Source: Candidatus Glassbacteria bacterium
GTDB lineage: Bacteria; Gemmatimonadota; Glassbacteria; GWA2-58-10
Direction of reading: 5' to 3'
Length of the DNA stretch: 38,791 nucleotides
Assembly: GCA_019456185.1 (NCBI GenBank)
Contig: VRUH01000014.1
Coordinates: 929 to 39,719, forward strand
Numbering within the stretch: position 1 is the first letter of the stretch; the number at the start of each line of letters is the position of its first letter. Shown piece by piece: positions 23,676 to 32,469 of the stretch. The position numbers and the translations under genes are program-made. Below the pieces are notes generated by a model. That model was not told the DNA's origin. It searched no databases and saw nothing but the letters and a program-made list of their open reading frames with translations.

Positions 23676-24749
23676 ATGAAAGTTCTTACCGTTTTAACCA
23701 CTTTTGCGCTGGCGGCTGTCCTGCTGGTGGCCGGCTGTGGCGGCGACGACCTGGCGGTCGAGCGGATCGAGGGCGGCACTGTCCGTGCTCCGGTGGTGAC
23801 AGTTACCGCCGACAAGTTCCCGCTCTACACCACCGCGATGGGTACGGTGGAGCCGTACGACCGGGCAAGGCTCAGCACGCGGGTGATGGGCCACGTGCTG
23901 GCCGTGCTGGTGGAGGAAGGCGACCGGGTGACAGCGGGTCAGGTGCTGCTGCGGCTCGACAGCAAGGACATGGTCAGCCGGATTGAGCAGGACAAAGCCG
24001 GACTGGCCGCCGCCGAAAGCCAGCTGGAAAATGCCGAAGCTTATTATAACCGGATCAAAAAACTCTACGACGAGCAGAGCGCGACCAAACAGAATCTTGA
24101 TAACGCCCGCACTCAGTACGAGGCGGCCTCCGCCGGCGCCGACGCCGCCCGTAACAAGCTGACCGGGGCCCGCAGCCAGCTCGACTACTTCAATATCAAG
24201 GCCCCGTTCAGCGGGTTTGTCACCGGCCGCACGGTGGACAAGGGCGACATGGGCGCTCCGGGCGCTCCGCTGGTGACTGTCGAGATGCAGGACAGCCTGA
24301 AAATAGTGACCTCCCTGAGCGAAAAGGATGTGGGCAGGGTATCCGTCGGGCAGAGTGCGCTGGTGGAAATCGGCTCAGGCCAATTTCAGGCGCGGGTGGA
24401 GTCGGTGGTGCCCGCCGGCGACCCGGCCACGCGAAGGTTCAAGGTGCAACTGGTGCTGCCCAACGAGGACGGGACCCTGGTTAGCGGAATGTTCGCGCGG
24501 GTGCTGTTCCGGACCGGGACCGACGAGACGATCAGCGTGCCCGAAACGGCCATCGTCCGCCGCGGCCAGCTTACCGGTCTGTTCGTACTCGATGACGAGA
24601 ATACCACCCGTCTGCGCTGGGTCCGCCTGGGCCGTACCAGCGGCGAGCGGGTCGAGGTGCTCTCCGGCCTGACCGCCGGTGAGCGGATCGTGACCGGCAA
24701 GCTGCGGCAGATGCGCGAGGGCGTGACCGTGCAGGAGGTGAACTCATGA
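23676..24749 (+). CDS. RND periplasmic adaptor (membrane fusion lipoprotein)
   Basis: A 357-residue HlyD/AcrA-type adaptor. The signal ends LLVAGC with lipid-attached Cys21. A biotinyl-lipoyl-like half follows (about 60-95, VMGHVLAVLVEEGDRVTAGQVLLRLD), then a coiled-coil hairpin (about 100-165, rich in Ala, Glu and Gln), the second lipoyl half (NIKAPFSGFVTGRTVDKGDMG), a beta-barrel domain and a membrane-proximal C-terminus. It bridges the inner-membrane pump and the TolC-like channel. GGGAGT lies 6 nt before the ATG. The stop overlaps the RND permease start by 4 nt (ATGA), so the two are translationally coupled. Confidence 0.95.
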   Translation: MKVLTVLTTFALAAVLLVAGCGGDDLAVERIEGGTVRAPVVTVTADKFPLYTTAMGTVEPYDRARLSTRVMGHVLAVLVEEGDRVTAGQVLLRLDSKDMVSRIEQDKAGLAAAESQLENAEAYYNRIKKLYDEQSATKQNLDNARTQYEAASAGADAARNKLTGARSQLDYFNIKAPFSGFVTGRTVDKGDMGAPGAPLVTVEMQDSLKIVTSLSEKDVGRVSVGQSALVEIGSGQFQARVESVVPAGDPATRRFKVQLVLPNEDGTLVSGMFARVLFRTGTDETISVPETAIVRRGQLTGLFVLDDENTTRLRWVRLGRTSGERVEVLSGLTAGERIVTGKLRQMREGVTVQEVNS

Positions 24750-27700
24750 GTTCCTCGATGCAACTGGCGGGCAAGATCGGCCAGTCGTTCATGCAGTCTA
24801 AGCTTACACCTCTGCTGGTGGTCGCCTCCCTGTTCCTGGGAGCGATGGCCCTGTGGAAGACTCCACGCGAGGAAGAACCGCAAATTATCGTGCCGATGGT
24901 GGATGTGATGGTCGGTCTGCCGGGCGCCAGTCCGGAAGAGGTTGAGAGCCGCCTGGCCAAGCCGCTGGAGAAAATGTTCTGGGGAATCCCCGGCGTGGAG
25001 TATGTCTACTCGATCTCCAACCCCGAGGGCGTGCTGGTGATCGTGCGTTTTCTGGTCGGTGAGGAAATCGAGAATTCGCTGGTCAAGCTCTACAATAAAA
25101 TCTACTACAACATGGACCGGATGCCGCCGGGGGCCACCATGCCCCTGGTCAAGCTGCGCTCGATCGATGACGTGCCGATCCTGGGCCTCACGCTCTGGAG
25201 CGAGAATTACGACGGCTACGATCTGCGGCGGATGGCCCTGGAGCTGTCCGAGTACCTCAAGCAGGCCGACGATGTTTCGGAGATCGAGGTGATCGGCGGA
25301 CAGAAACGGGTACTGCAGGTCAATATCGACCCGGAGAAGCTGGCGGGCTACGGCCTGAGTATCCTGCAGGTTGAACCGATGGTGCGCCAGGCCAATGTCA
25401 ACCTCTACGCCGGCGGTTTCGAGCGGAACAACCAGCGCTTCCGGGTGGCCAGCGGCGCGCCTGTGACCTCCCGCCAGGAACTGGGCCGCGTGGTGGTGGG
25501 AGTTCATCAGGACCGCCCCGTGTACCTTGAGGACGTGGCCCGGATCGAGGACGGGCCCTCGGAGCTTGACAACTACGTCTTGTTCGGCCTCGGTCCGGCC
25601 GCCGGGCACAAGGGTATCGAGGCGGCGGACTACGGCACGTTCGAGCATCCGGCGGTCACTATCGCCCTGGCCAAGCGCAAGGGCAGCGATGCATCCCGGG
25701 TGGCGGCCGAGGCGCTGGAGCGCGTGGAAAAAATGAAAGGCGTGCTGATTCCCTCGGACGTGAACATAACCGTAACGCGCAACTACGGGGAAACCGCCGA
25801 TGACAAGGCCAACGAGTTGCTCACTCACCTGATCGCCTCGATCCTGGCGGTCACGCTGATAATCGCCATCTCGCTCAGCCCGCGGGGAGCGCTGATTATC
25901 CTGATCTCCGTGCCGGTCACTTTCGCACTGACCCTGTTCACTTACTATCTGCTCGACTACACGATCAACCGGGTCACGCTGTTCGCGCTGATATTCGTTA
26001 CCGGGCTGGTGGTGGACGACTCGATCATCATTGTGGAGAATATCTACCGCCACTACAGCCTCAGGGCCCTGCCGCCGTTTCAGGCCGCGGTGGCCGCGAT
26101 CAACGAGGTGGGCAACCCCACGATTCTGGCCACGCTGACCGTGATCGTCTCGATCCTGCCGCTGGTGACAGTGGGCGGGCTGATGGGCCCCTATATGAGC
26201 CCGATGCCGATCGGGGCCTCGCTGGCGATGATGTTCAGTCTGATGGTGGCGCTGATGATCGCCCCCTGGTTCGCTTACCGCCTGATGAAATCGAGCTATG
26301 GCAAGGATCACGGCGAGCCGGAAAAGGTAGAGGACACCAGGACGTATAAGCTGTACCGCAAGGTAATGATCCCGCTGCTGGAAAGCCCGCTCAAGCGCTG
26401 GAGCTTTATCGCCACGGTGGTGTTCGTGGTGCTGGCCAGCATCGGCATGATGGGCCTGAGGTGGGTGGAAGTGAAAATGCTGCCGTTCGACAACAAAAGC
26501 GAGGTGCAGATTGTGATCGACATGCCGGAGGGCACTCCGCTGGAGCGCACCAACCGGGTGGCGATGGAGATCGGCGACTACCTTCGCACCGTACCCGAAG
26601 TGACCGATTACCAGATTTACAGCGGCGAGAGCAGCCCGTACAATTTCAACGGCCTGATCCGTCACTACTTCCTGCGCAGCCGGCCCCACGAGGCCGACAT
26701 CCAGGTCAACATGGTCCACAAGCACGACCGCAGCCGTCAGAGCCACAATATCGCTGTCGATATCCGCGGCCCGATCACCGAGATCGGCGACAGGTACGAC
26801 GCACGGATCAAGGTGGCCGAGATACCGCCCGGACCGCCGGTTATCGCCACACTGGTGGCTGAAATCTACGGGCCGGACTACAAGGACCAGATCGAGGTGG
26901 CCCGCGAGGTGCGCCGCGTGTTCGAGCAAATGCCCGGCGTGGTGGATGTGGACTGGATGGTGGAGGACGAGCAGGTCAAGTACGATTTCGTGGTGGACCA
27001 GGAAAAGGCGGCCCTGCACGGCATTTCCACGGGCCAGGTCAGCCAGACGCTCTACAAGGTGCTCAATCCCTCGCGCATCTCCACCGGACGGCTGGAGAAC
27101 GAGCTGGAACCGGTGGATATTGTCCTTCGTGTGCCGATTGAGCGGCGCAGCAGCCTGGAGAACCTGCGCAACGTGTACCTGGCCGCCCGCGACGGCTCCA
27201 AGGTGGCGCTGGGGGACCTGGTGAGCGTGCGCGAGAGCGTGCTGCCCAAGTCGATCTACCGCAAAAACATGCAGCGGGTGGTGTATGTCACCGCCGATGT
27301 CGCCGGGGAGATTGAAAGCCCGGTCTACGCGATCCTGGACATGGACGAGGCCCTGGCTGCGATAGAACCGCCGGGAGGCGGCTACGAGATCAAGAAGTAC
27401 TATGCCAGCATGCCCACCGAGACCCGGCAGGTGACGATGAAGTGGGACGGCGAGTGGGATGTCACCCAGCAGGTGTTCCGCGACATGGGAGCGAGTTTCG
27501 CGGTGGTGATCGTGCTGATCTACTTCCTGCTGGTGGCGTGGTTCCACAGCTTCTTCACGCCGGTTATCATGATGATTCCGATTCCGCTGGCGCTGGCCGG
27601 CGTGCTGCCGGGCCACTGGATAATGGGCACGTTTTTCACGGCCACCTCGATGATCGGCTTTATCGCCCTGGCCGGGATCATGGTGCGCAACAGCGTGCTG

Positions 27701-27964
27701 CTGATCGACTTTATCGAGGTGCGCCTTGGCCAGGGCATGGATTTGCTGGACGCGGTGATCGAGTCCGGCGCGGTGCGTTTCCGGCCTATCGCCCTGACCG
27801 CCGGTACGCTGATCGTGGGCGCAGTGGTGATCCTGGCCGACCCGATTTTTGCGGGGTTGGCGGTCAGCCTGCTCTACGGCGCGCTGGTCAGCACGGTGCT
27901 GACCCTGTTGGTGGTGCCGATGTTCTACTACCTGTTCAAGCAGCGCTGGCCGGGCATGGAATAA
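24746..27964 (+). CDS. RND efflux permease (AcrB/MdtB-like)
   Basis: A 1072-residue resistance-nodulation-division pump of full length. There are twelve expected transmembrane helices: TM1 near 25-40, a cluster at about 365-560, and the last group at about 905-1065. Two large periplasmic loops carry the pore domains. In TM4, GLVVDDSIIIVENI holds Asp424 and Asp425, matching the proton-relay pair of AcrB. The family uses the proton gradient to export drugs, lipids or metals. The absence of the Met-rich metal sites of CusA cannot be settled by eye, so the substrate is open. Translation is coupled to the adaptor gene. A PII-like gene follows after 41 nt. Confidence 0.95.
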   Translation: MSSSMQLAGKIGQSFMQSKLTPLLVVASLFLGAMALWKTPREEEPQIIVPMVDVMVGLPGASPEEVESRLAKPLEKMFWGIPGVEYVYSISNPEGVLVIVRFLVGEEIENSLVKLYNKIYYNMDRMPPGATMPLVKLRSIDDVPILGLTLWSENYDGYDLRRMALELSEYLKQADDVSEIEVIGGQKRVLQVNIDPEKLAGYGLSILQVEPMVRQANVNLYAGGFERNNQRFRVASGAPVTSRQELGRVVVGVHQDRPVYLEDVARIEDGPSELDNYVLFGLGPAAGHKGIEAADYGTFEHPAVTIALAKRKGSDASRVAAEALERVEKMKGVLIPSDVNITVTRNYGETADDKANELLTHLIASILAVTLIIAISLSPRGALIILISVPVTFALTLFTYYLLDYTINRVTLFALIFVTGLVVDDSIIIVENIYRHYSLRALPPFQAAVAAINEVGNPTILATLTVIVSILPLVTVGGLMGPYMSPMPIGASLAMMFSLMVALMIAPWFAYRLMKSSYGKDHGEPEKVEDTRTYKLYRKVMIPLLESPLKRWSFIATVVFVVLASIGMMGLRWVEVKMLPFDNKSEVQIVIDMPEGTPLERTNRVAMEIGDYLRTVPEVTDYQIYSGESSPYNFNGLIRHYFLRSRPHEADIQVNMVHKHDRSRQSHNIAVDIRGPITEIGDRYDARIKVAEIPPGPPVIATLVAEIYGPDYKDQIEVAREVRRVFEQMPGVVDVDWMVEDEQVKYDFVVDQEKAALHGISTGQVSQTLYKVLNPSRISTGRLENELEPVDIVLRVPIERRSSLENLRNVYLAARDGSKVALGDLVSVRESVLPKSIYRKNMQRVVYVTADVAGEIESPVYAILDMDEALAAIEPPGGGYEIKKYYASMPTETRQVTMKWDGEWDVTQQVFRDMGASFAVVIVLIYFLLVAWFHSFFTPVIMMIPIPLALAGVLPGHWIMGTFFTATSMIGFIALAGIMVRNSVLLIDFIEVRLGQGMDLLDAVIESGAVRFRPIALTAGTLIVGAVVILADPIFAGLAVSLLYGALVSTVLTLLVVPMFYYLFKQRWPGME

Positions 27965-28005
27965 ACACGCAAGGTCAGTAACGGTGATACCGAGGGAGGA
28001 AGCAA

Positions 28006-28302
28006 ATGAAACTGTTAACCGTAATCATCTCCAGCGACCTCACCGACGAGGTCGGCGAGCTGATCTCGGCGATGGATGTCGATTGTTACGTGCGTATCGG
28101 GGAAAGCTACGGGATCAGCCACCGCTGCAAGGGCTCGCTGGGCGACAACATGCCCTGGGAGGCGGCGGTGCTGCTGGTGGCCGGCGAGGAGGAGCTGCTG
28201 GTTGAACTTGCCGACAATATCCGGGCCGCCGTGCAGAGCAAGGACTACGAACCCTGCCTGCGGATGATGCTCAGCCCGGTGGACAGGGTCTGGATGCACT
28301 GA
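28006..28302 (+). CDS. PII-like small protein of the efflux operon
   Basis: A 98-residue protein with the beta-alpha-beta-beta-alpha-beta order of PII/CutA-like proteins. MKLLTVIISSDLTDEVGELISAM forms strand one and helix one, followed by DVDCYVRIGESYG (strand two), WEAAVLLVAGEEE (strand three) and a helix VELADNIRAAVQSK. It resembles the DUF3240/PII-like proteins found next to RND metal pumps. These usually form trimers that bind a nucleotide or metal and touch a transporter. GGAGG lies 6 nt before the ATG. It is the last gene before the operon terminator. The family call rests on fold pattern and position. Confidence 0.65.
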   Translation: MKLLTVIISSDLTDEVGELISAMDVDCYVRIGESYGISHRCKGSLGDNMPWEAAVLLVAGEEELLVELADNIRAAVQSKDYEPCLRMMLSPVDRVWMH

Positions 28303-28331
28303 GCCGCAAGATTTCAGTTATACGCGAACCC

Positions 28332-28363
28332 AAACGCCCGGCTGCGATGGCCGGGCGTTTTTT
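28332..28363 (+). terminator. Intrinsic terminator of the efflux operon
   Basis: AAACGCCCGG (28332-28341) pairs with CCGGGCGTTT (28351-28360) around a 9-nt loop and is followed by more T to 28363. It lies 30 nt after the PII-like gene and also faces the convergent protease gene. Confidence 0.9.
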
Positions 28364-28395
28364 GCCGTGTATATCCGGGTCTTAAAGTCTGATGC

Positions 28396-30483
28396 TTATT
28401 CAGGGCAGGTCCCGTTTCTCAGGGCAAGCATTAGCGACAACGCATCAGCCACGTTGGCATAACCGTCGCGGTTAAAATCGGCTTGAGGATTTCCGGGGTT
28501 GTTTTGCAGAAACCGGATCATTGCGACAATATCGGCCCGGTCAGTTTTGCCGTCACCGTTGAAATCGCACACAACAGGGTTTTCGGTGCGGATGCGGGCG
28601 CGAATGTTGATATTTACGCCACTCCCTTGCTCATTAGACAATTGTTGTCCATATCCTATCCCGTTATCGGAAGCGTACGAACGTCCCGTGTATTCGGACA
28701 AGTCATCCAGCCAAACCCCGTTGCTTGACCTGTAGGCCACGAAAAACTCCTGGCCTTTTTCCAGTTTGATCCACCGGTCGATTTTAACCGTGTTGTAGCC
28801 GGGCAAAGGCGCGTAGCCGGACACTGAGTGAATCAACCCTTCAGGGAGTGTGTCGTTGATCGTGTGATAAATTCTTACTTCGTATTCGCTGTCACCGGAT
28901 GGAATGCCGATGTCGACAGCGGCCAGGTACCCCGGCTCACCGGCCTTGAACAGCACTCCGCCCCAGTAGTCAGCGTTGTTCCAACCACCGGCAATACCCA
29001 TTCGGTCGTAGGCGATTGAATAACCCAGCGGTTCGCGCGGTGAAACATCCGCCCCCATGGCCGGCAGGCTCCAGCGGTACTGGATATTGGTTATCGAGAC
29101 TCCGGTCGGGTTGCCCTCGTAGTCTCTGCTGGACGGGTTGGAGAAGTCATCGAAAGTTGTGTTGCCTGTCGAACCGGGGAACGGATCGCCGCTGTCGCCG
29201 GGATTTCCCTTGTGGTCGAGATCATTCCTGCCATCGGCTTCCTCCAGGTCAACCAAGCGGTTCGATAACGATTGTGTCGCTCTTTTGCTTTTGGCTAATC
29301 CCTGCCAGCGGTTTTCGTTGACATGATAGATCATCAATCCCGTGCCGGGTATGCCCGTATCGAAGCCGGCATTTTTCTGGCGGTGTTCGAGGAGAAAATA
29401 ACGGCTCAGGCCGTATCCGTCCTCCCACAGCAGGTATACCTCGGGATTGGTTTCAACCGGATTCAACAAAACATAGGTTTGCTCTTCCACCACAACGGGC
29501 GATACCCATCCCAGCATGATTTTACACCAGGCTGAAAGGTGGGAGTTAAGACTGCCCGACATCAGGCCCCAATTTCCCAGACCGTTAGTCAAGCCAGTGC
29601 CATCATAGAGATCCGGCAGTCCCAGCACATGGCCGAACTCGTGGCAGGCAACCCCGAGACTGGAAATACCAACAGTATCTCCCAGTTCGCCCAATTCGGA
29701 AACAAGCACTAAACAGCGGATTTTGAGGAAACCGCCGCCATGGGCAGGGTCGTCAGTAGTATAACCCGGATTTGCCTCTATCTGAGCGGAATTCAGGTTG
29801 TTCTGATTTCCATACTCCCTGCCCACACCTGCGAAAATAACCATAACCGCATCAACGTACCCGTCGTCGTCCCCGGAGTTCGGTACTCCGTCCGGGCCGT
29901 CATTGTCGTAGGGACTGAAATCGATTTCAGGATCAGCCTGCTGAACAATATCGAGGGAAAAGTCACTGTAGTTTGAGGGGAGATAATCTGCCACGGGCTT
30001 ATCGGTCTGGTACCAGCCGTAAACGTCGCCGGTGATCGAGAACTGCCCGTAGGAGACTTCCTCGAAATAATCGGTCATCGTGAGACCGGTGCTGTCGCTG
30101 AACAGATGGTTCTGGAAATCCTGGACCTTTAATGTCCCGCTCAGGTCGCTGTAACTCCCCAGCAGAACCGGCAGCTTAAAGCGGTCAGTCCGCAGAGCGG
30201 CCAGGGCGGTTTTGTCACCCCTGGCTCTGATGCGTGCCGCCCGGCGGCGGGCCATTTTCCTGATCCAGCCGGGATCACCGCTGTTTAAAACAACGCTTTG
30301 TCCGTTGTCCGCGGTCTGTTCTCTGATTGTGGTGAGATTGCGGAAATCTTCTGTTATCCCGGCGGAAAAACCGGTTTGGCTGACGGCAATGGAGCTGATG
30401 GAAAAGGAAAATAAAATCCGGAAGATAAAAGAATGTTTGCCCAATTTTTTGGTTGTCCTCGCGGGGGGGAGGTGTTGTGTCAA
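28396..30483 (-). CDS. Secreted M6-family metalloprotease with C-terminal dockerin
   Basis: A protein of up to 695 residues. The N-terminus has a basic-then-hydrophobic signal (HSFIFRILFSFSISSIAVSQ). The zinc site is HEFGHVLGLPD at about residues 281-291, the immune-inhibitor-A (M6) form of HExxHxxGxxD. Between them are calcium-type acidic loops (DNDGPDGVPNSGDDDG). After the catalytic domain comes a beta-rich section of about 200 residues. The last 60 residues form a type I dockerin with two F-hand repeats (CDFNGDGKTDRADIV and ADFNRDGYANVADAL). Dockerins bind cohesin domains of a scaffold. The start is uncertain: TTG 30483 is the longest, while TTG 30444 sits behind AGGA. It is probably secreted, acting on extracellular protein. 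Confidence 0.88.
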   Translation of the reverse strand: MTQHLPPARTTKKLGKHSFIFRILFSFSISSIAVSQTGFSAGITEDFRNLTTIREQTADNGQSVVLNSGDPGWIRKMARRRAARIRARGDKTALAALRTDRFKLPVLLGSYSDLSGTLKVQDFQNHLFSDSTGLTMTDYFEEVSYGQFSITGDVYGWYQTDKPVADYLPSNYSDFSLDIVQQADPEIDFSPYDNDGPDGVPNSGDDDGYVDAVMVIFAGVGREYGNQNNLNSAQIEANPGYTTDDPAHGGGFLKIRCLVLVSELGELGDTVGISSLGVACHEFGHVLGLPDLYDGTGLTNGLGNWGLMSGSLNSHLSAWCKIMLGWVSPVVVEEQTYVLLNPVETNPEVYLLWEDGYGLSRYFLLEHRQKNAGFDTGIPGTGLMIYHVNENRWQGLAKSKRATQSLSNRLVDLEEADGRNDLDHKGNPGDSGDPFPGSTGNTTFDDFSNPSSRDYEGNPTGVSITNIQYRWSLPAMGADVSPREPLGYSIAYDRMGIAGGWNNADYWGGVLFKAGEPGYLAAVDIGIPSGDSEYEVRIYHTINDTLPEGLIHSVSGYAPLPGYNTVKIDRWIKLEKGQEFFVAYRSSNGVWLDDLSEYTGRSYASDNGIGYGQQLSNEQGSGVNINIRARIRTENPVVCDFNGDGKTDRADIVAMIRFLQNNPGNPQADFNRDGYANVADALSLMLALRNGTCPE

Positions 30484-31064
30484 CTCGCTTTGGCTTTCTG
30501 GAGTGACGGTACAGCTATGAGCTAAAAAACCGGGGGGATCGAATGGATCGACTTAGTATTTCAATAATTACTCCTGAAATACTGGTGGAAATGAGTCAAA
30601 TTGTCAAACTATAAATCCGTCTTTATTACCCTTATTCCATTCTTTCGTTCCTGTTTTCTTGCTTTTAATCCTTCCCTGTACAATTTGTATATTGTCAGGA
30701 GCATCTTTATATTTGTTCAACTTGCGTCAGGCTTTTATTCACATTTAACCGTCACCTGCGATGCTTAGCGCAATAGTAAGCGAGATCTGGAATTTCACGG
30801 TCGAGGCCGCCCCCTACCTCCTGATCGGTTTCGTCCTGGCCGGGCTGATCCGGGCATTCGTCACCGAGCGCGCCCTGACCCCCCATCTGGGCGGCGGCGG
30901 GTTCGGCTCCCTGCTCAAAAAGCTGCGCGCCTGAGCCGTAGCGCCTTGCTATCCCGCCCTTTTCGATATAACTTGGTTCAGCCCGTAAGCGTTTCCGAGT
31001 TACTTAAAGTATATCATCATATGACAAGCCATATATTATTAAATATCAATATTAAGGAGAGACA
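30484..31064. other. Gap between protease and amidotransferase-like genes
   Basis: 581 nt. The first 277 nt are AT-rich and hold promoters for the protease (minus) and perhaps for the remnant permease (plus), none of which stands out. A 57-codon gene remnant occupies 30761-30934. The last 130 nt are AT-rich with the leader of the next gene, which has AAGGAGAG before its ATG. Confidence 0.55.
30761..30934 (+). pseudogene. N-terminal remnant of an SO_0444/ArsP-type permease
   Basis: 57 codons from ATG 30761 to TGA 30934. The peptide runs EIWNFTVEAAPYLLIGFVLAG as one membrane helix, then LTPHLGGGGFGSLLK. This is the start of the two-fold permease family PF03773 (SO_0444 Cu/Zn efflux, ArsP-like), in which HLGG-x-GFGS-x-LKA leads into the conserved GVPLPLCSCGV segment. 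Here the frame instead ends KKLRA and stop, before the cysteine motif. A full member has about 300 residues or more and eight or so helices, so the rest is deleted. It is too short to be a transporter; a recent deletion remnant is the simplest reading. Confidence 0.65.
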
Positions 31065-31802
31065 ATGAGCACGGCAAAAGTTATCTTCATGGGTGACGAC
31101 AGCCTGCTGGGTGCGGCTGCCTATCTGGGCGGAGTGATGACCCATCACGGAGTGGAATTCACCTATGTGCCCAGCACCAGGAAAGCCAACCACGCACTGT
31201 TCGATCTGGGCCGCTCCCTGTTTATCCTCAGCGACTACCCCTCGGAAAACCTGGACAAAACAGCCCAGCAGAAAATTTCCGACAGTGTTAAAGCCGGCTC
31301 GTCGCTGCTGATGATCGGCGGGTGGGAATCGTTCCACGGCCTGTCTGGCGAATACCACGACGGGCCGCTGGCCGATATCCTGCCGGTGCAGTGCAAGTCT
31401 TCCGACGACCGCGTGAACTGGCCCCAGGGAGTGGTTCCTTGGCTCGAGGCCGAGCACCCGGTGCTGGGCGAGCTGCCCTGGGGAGAACCGCCCGTGTTCT
31501 GCGGTTTCAACGAGACGACGCTCAAAGAGGAATCGCAGCTGGTTCTCAGCGCGCGGCCGCTGATAATCCGTGGGATGGGGATCACATTTATCGACGACAG
31601 GTACCCGCTGCTGGTGTTCGGCGGCCACGGCGAGGGCAAGACCGCGGCGCTGACCACCGACCTTGCGCCTCACTGGGTCGGCGGCTGGGTCGATTGGGGC
31701 TTGCAGAGGATCCGGGCGCAAGCCCCCGGCGGAGGCGAGGTCGAGGTGGGCAACCACTACGCCGAGTTTATCGGCCGCCTGGTGCGCTTCCTTACCAGTT
31801 GA
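31065..31802 (+). CDS. Glutamine amidotransferase-like protein
   Basis: A 245-residue protein resembling the putative glutamine amidotransferase family PF07090 (class-I-GATase-like fold). Features are the start VIFMGDDSLLGAAAYLGGVM, a central LLMIGGWESFHGLSGEYHDGPLADILPV, and a C-terminal LLVFGGHGEGKTAALTTDLAPHWVG. The usual GATase nucleophile Cys in a G-x-C-x-G elbow is not seen; the LMIGGWESF elbow has none. An active glutaminase is therefore doubtful, and the domain may only bind a ligand. There is no signal peptide. AAGGAGAG lies just before the ATG. It is convergent with the membrane protein at 31813. Confidence 0.65.
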   Translation: MSTAKVIFMGDDSLLGAAAYLGGVMTHHGVEFTYVPSTRKANHALFDLGRSLFILSDYPSENLDKTAQQKISDSVKAGSSLLMIGGWESFHGLSGEYHDGPLADILPVQCKSSDDRVNWPQGVVPWLEAEHPVLGELPWGEPPVFCGFNETTLKEESQLVLSARPLIIRGMGITFIDDRYPLLVFGGHGEGKTAALTTDLAPHWVGGWVDWGLQRIRAQAPGGGEVEVGNHYAEFIGRLVRFLTS

Positions 31803-31812
31803 GTCAGTCAAG

Positions 31813-32418
31813 TCACTTACCGCGGTTGCGGACCAGCTCAGTCCATTGCTTGATCAGCGTTGTGGAGTTGATAATCAGCGGGAAAAAACCGAACGGCATG
31901 TGGGCGCGGCGGCGGGCGAAACTGTCGATCAAGCGCCAGGTGTCCACGCCCACGCTGATCGCGCACATGGTGTAGAGCAGCACAGTGGTCAGGCTGAGCG
32001 GCGTGTCGAGCACGCCTGCTATGGTCGAGAGCCAGAGGGTAAAGTCGCCGCCGGTGAAAAAGAGCATTCCCGTGATTGCACCGAACACGGCTGAATTGTA
32101 CCGCGAGAGCTTGTAGTCTTCAATCCGGGCGATCCTGCCGAACGTGCTCTGCTCGGCTGATGTCAGCGAGCCGCCGACATATACCGCACTGACCCGCTCC
32201 AGTACCCGAATCGGCCAGTAGGTCAGGAGGTTGAACAGCCGCTTCTTGCCTCTGCTGCGGTTAATATAGGCATACCAGCGGTCCAGGCCGTTGATGTCGA
32301 TTCCCAGGTAGACGCGCATGATCGCCCGGTTGATCAATCCGCTGCGCGCGATCAGGGCCTCGATAAACAACCGCTCGTCATCCGCCAGAATTCTTTTTTG
32401 CTTCCACTCAAGCGGCAT
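31813..32418 (-). CDS. Unknown membrane protein
   Basis: A 201-residue protein that I do not recognise. The first half is basic and probably cytoplasmic. Two clear hydrophobic segments follow (about residues 108-130 and 139-160), and a possible third, less hydrophobic, at about 172-187. It lies 51 nt downstream of the aldo/keto reductase gene on the same strand and is convergent with the amidotransferase-like gene. No enzyme or transport motif is visible. The start codon ATG 32418 lacks a clear ribosome site, so the N-terminus is uncertain. Confidence 0.65.
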   Translation of the reverse strand: MPLEWKQKRILADDERLFIEALIARSGLINRAIMRVYLGIDINGLDRWYAYINRSRGKKRLFNLLTYWPIRVLERVSAVYVGGSLTSAEQSTFGRIARIEDYKLSRYNSAVFGAITGMLFFTGGDFTLWLSTIAGVLDTPLSLTTVLLYTMCAISVGVDTWRLIDSFARRRAHMPFGFFPLIINSTTLIKQWTELVRNRGK

Positions 32419-32469
32419 AGCCTGCGTTCCCGTATCTTTCAGTAAGCTTTCCAGTCCGCGCTCTCCAGA

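Noticed and set aside
24386-27616. Open frame of 1076 codons antisense to the RND permease and adaptor
   Set aside because: It is the high-GC mirror of two clearly real genes; its translation is rich in His, Arg and Gln in low-complexity runs, with no domain.
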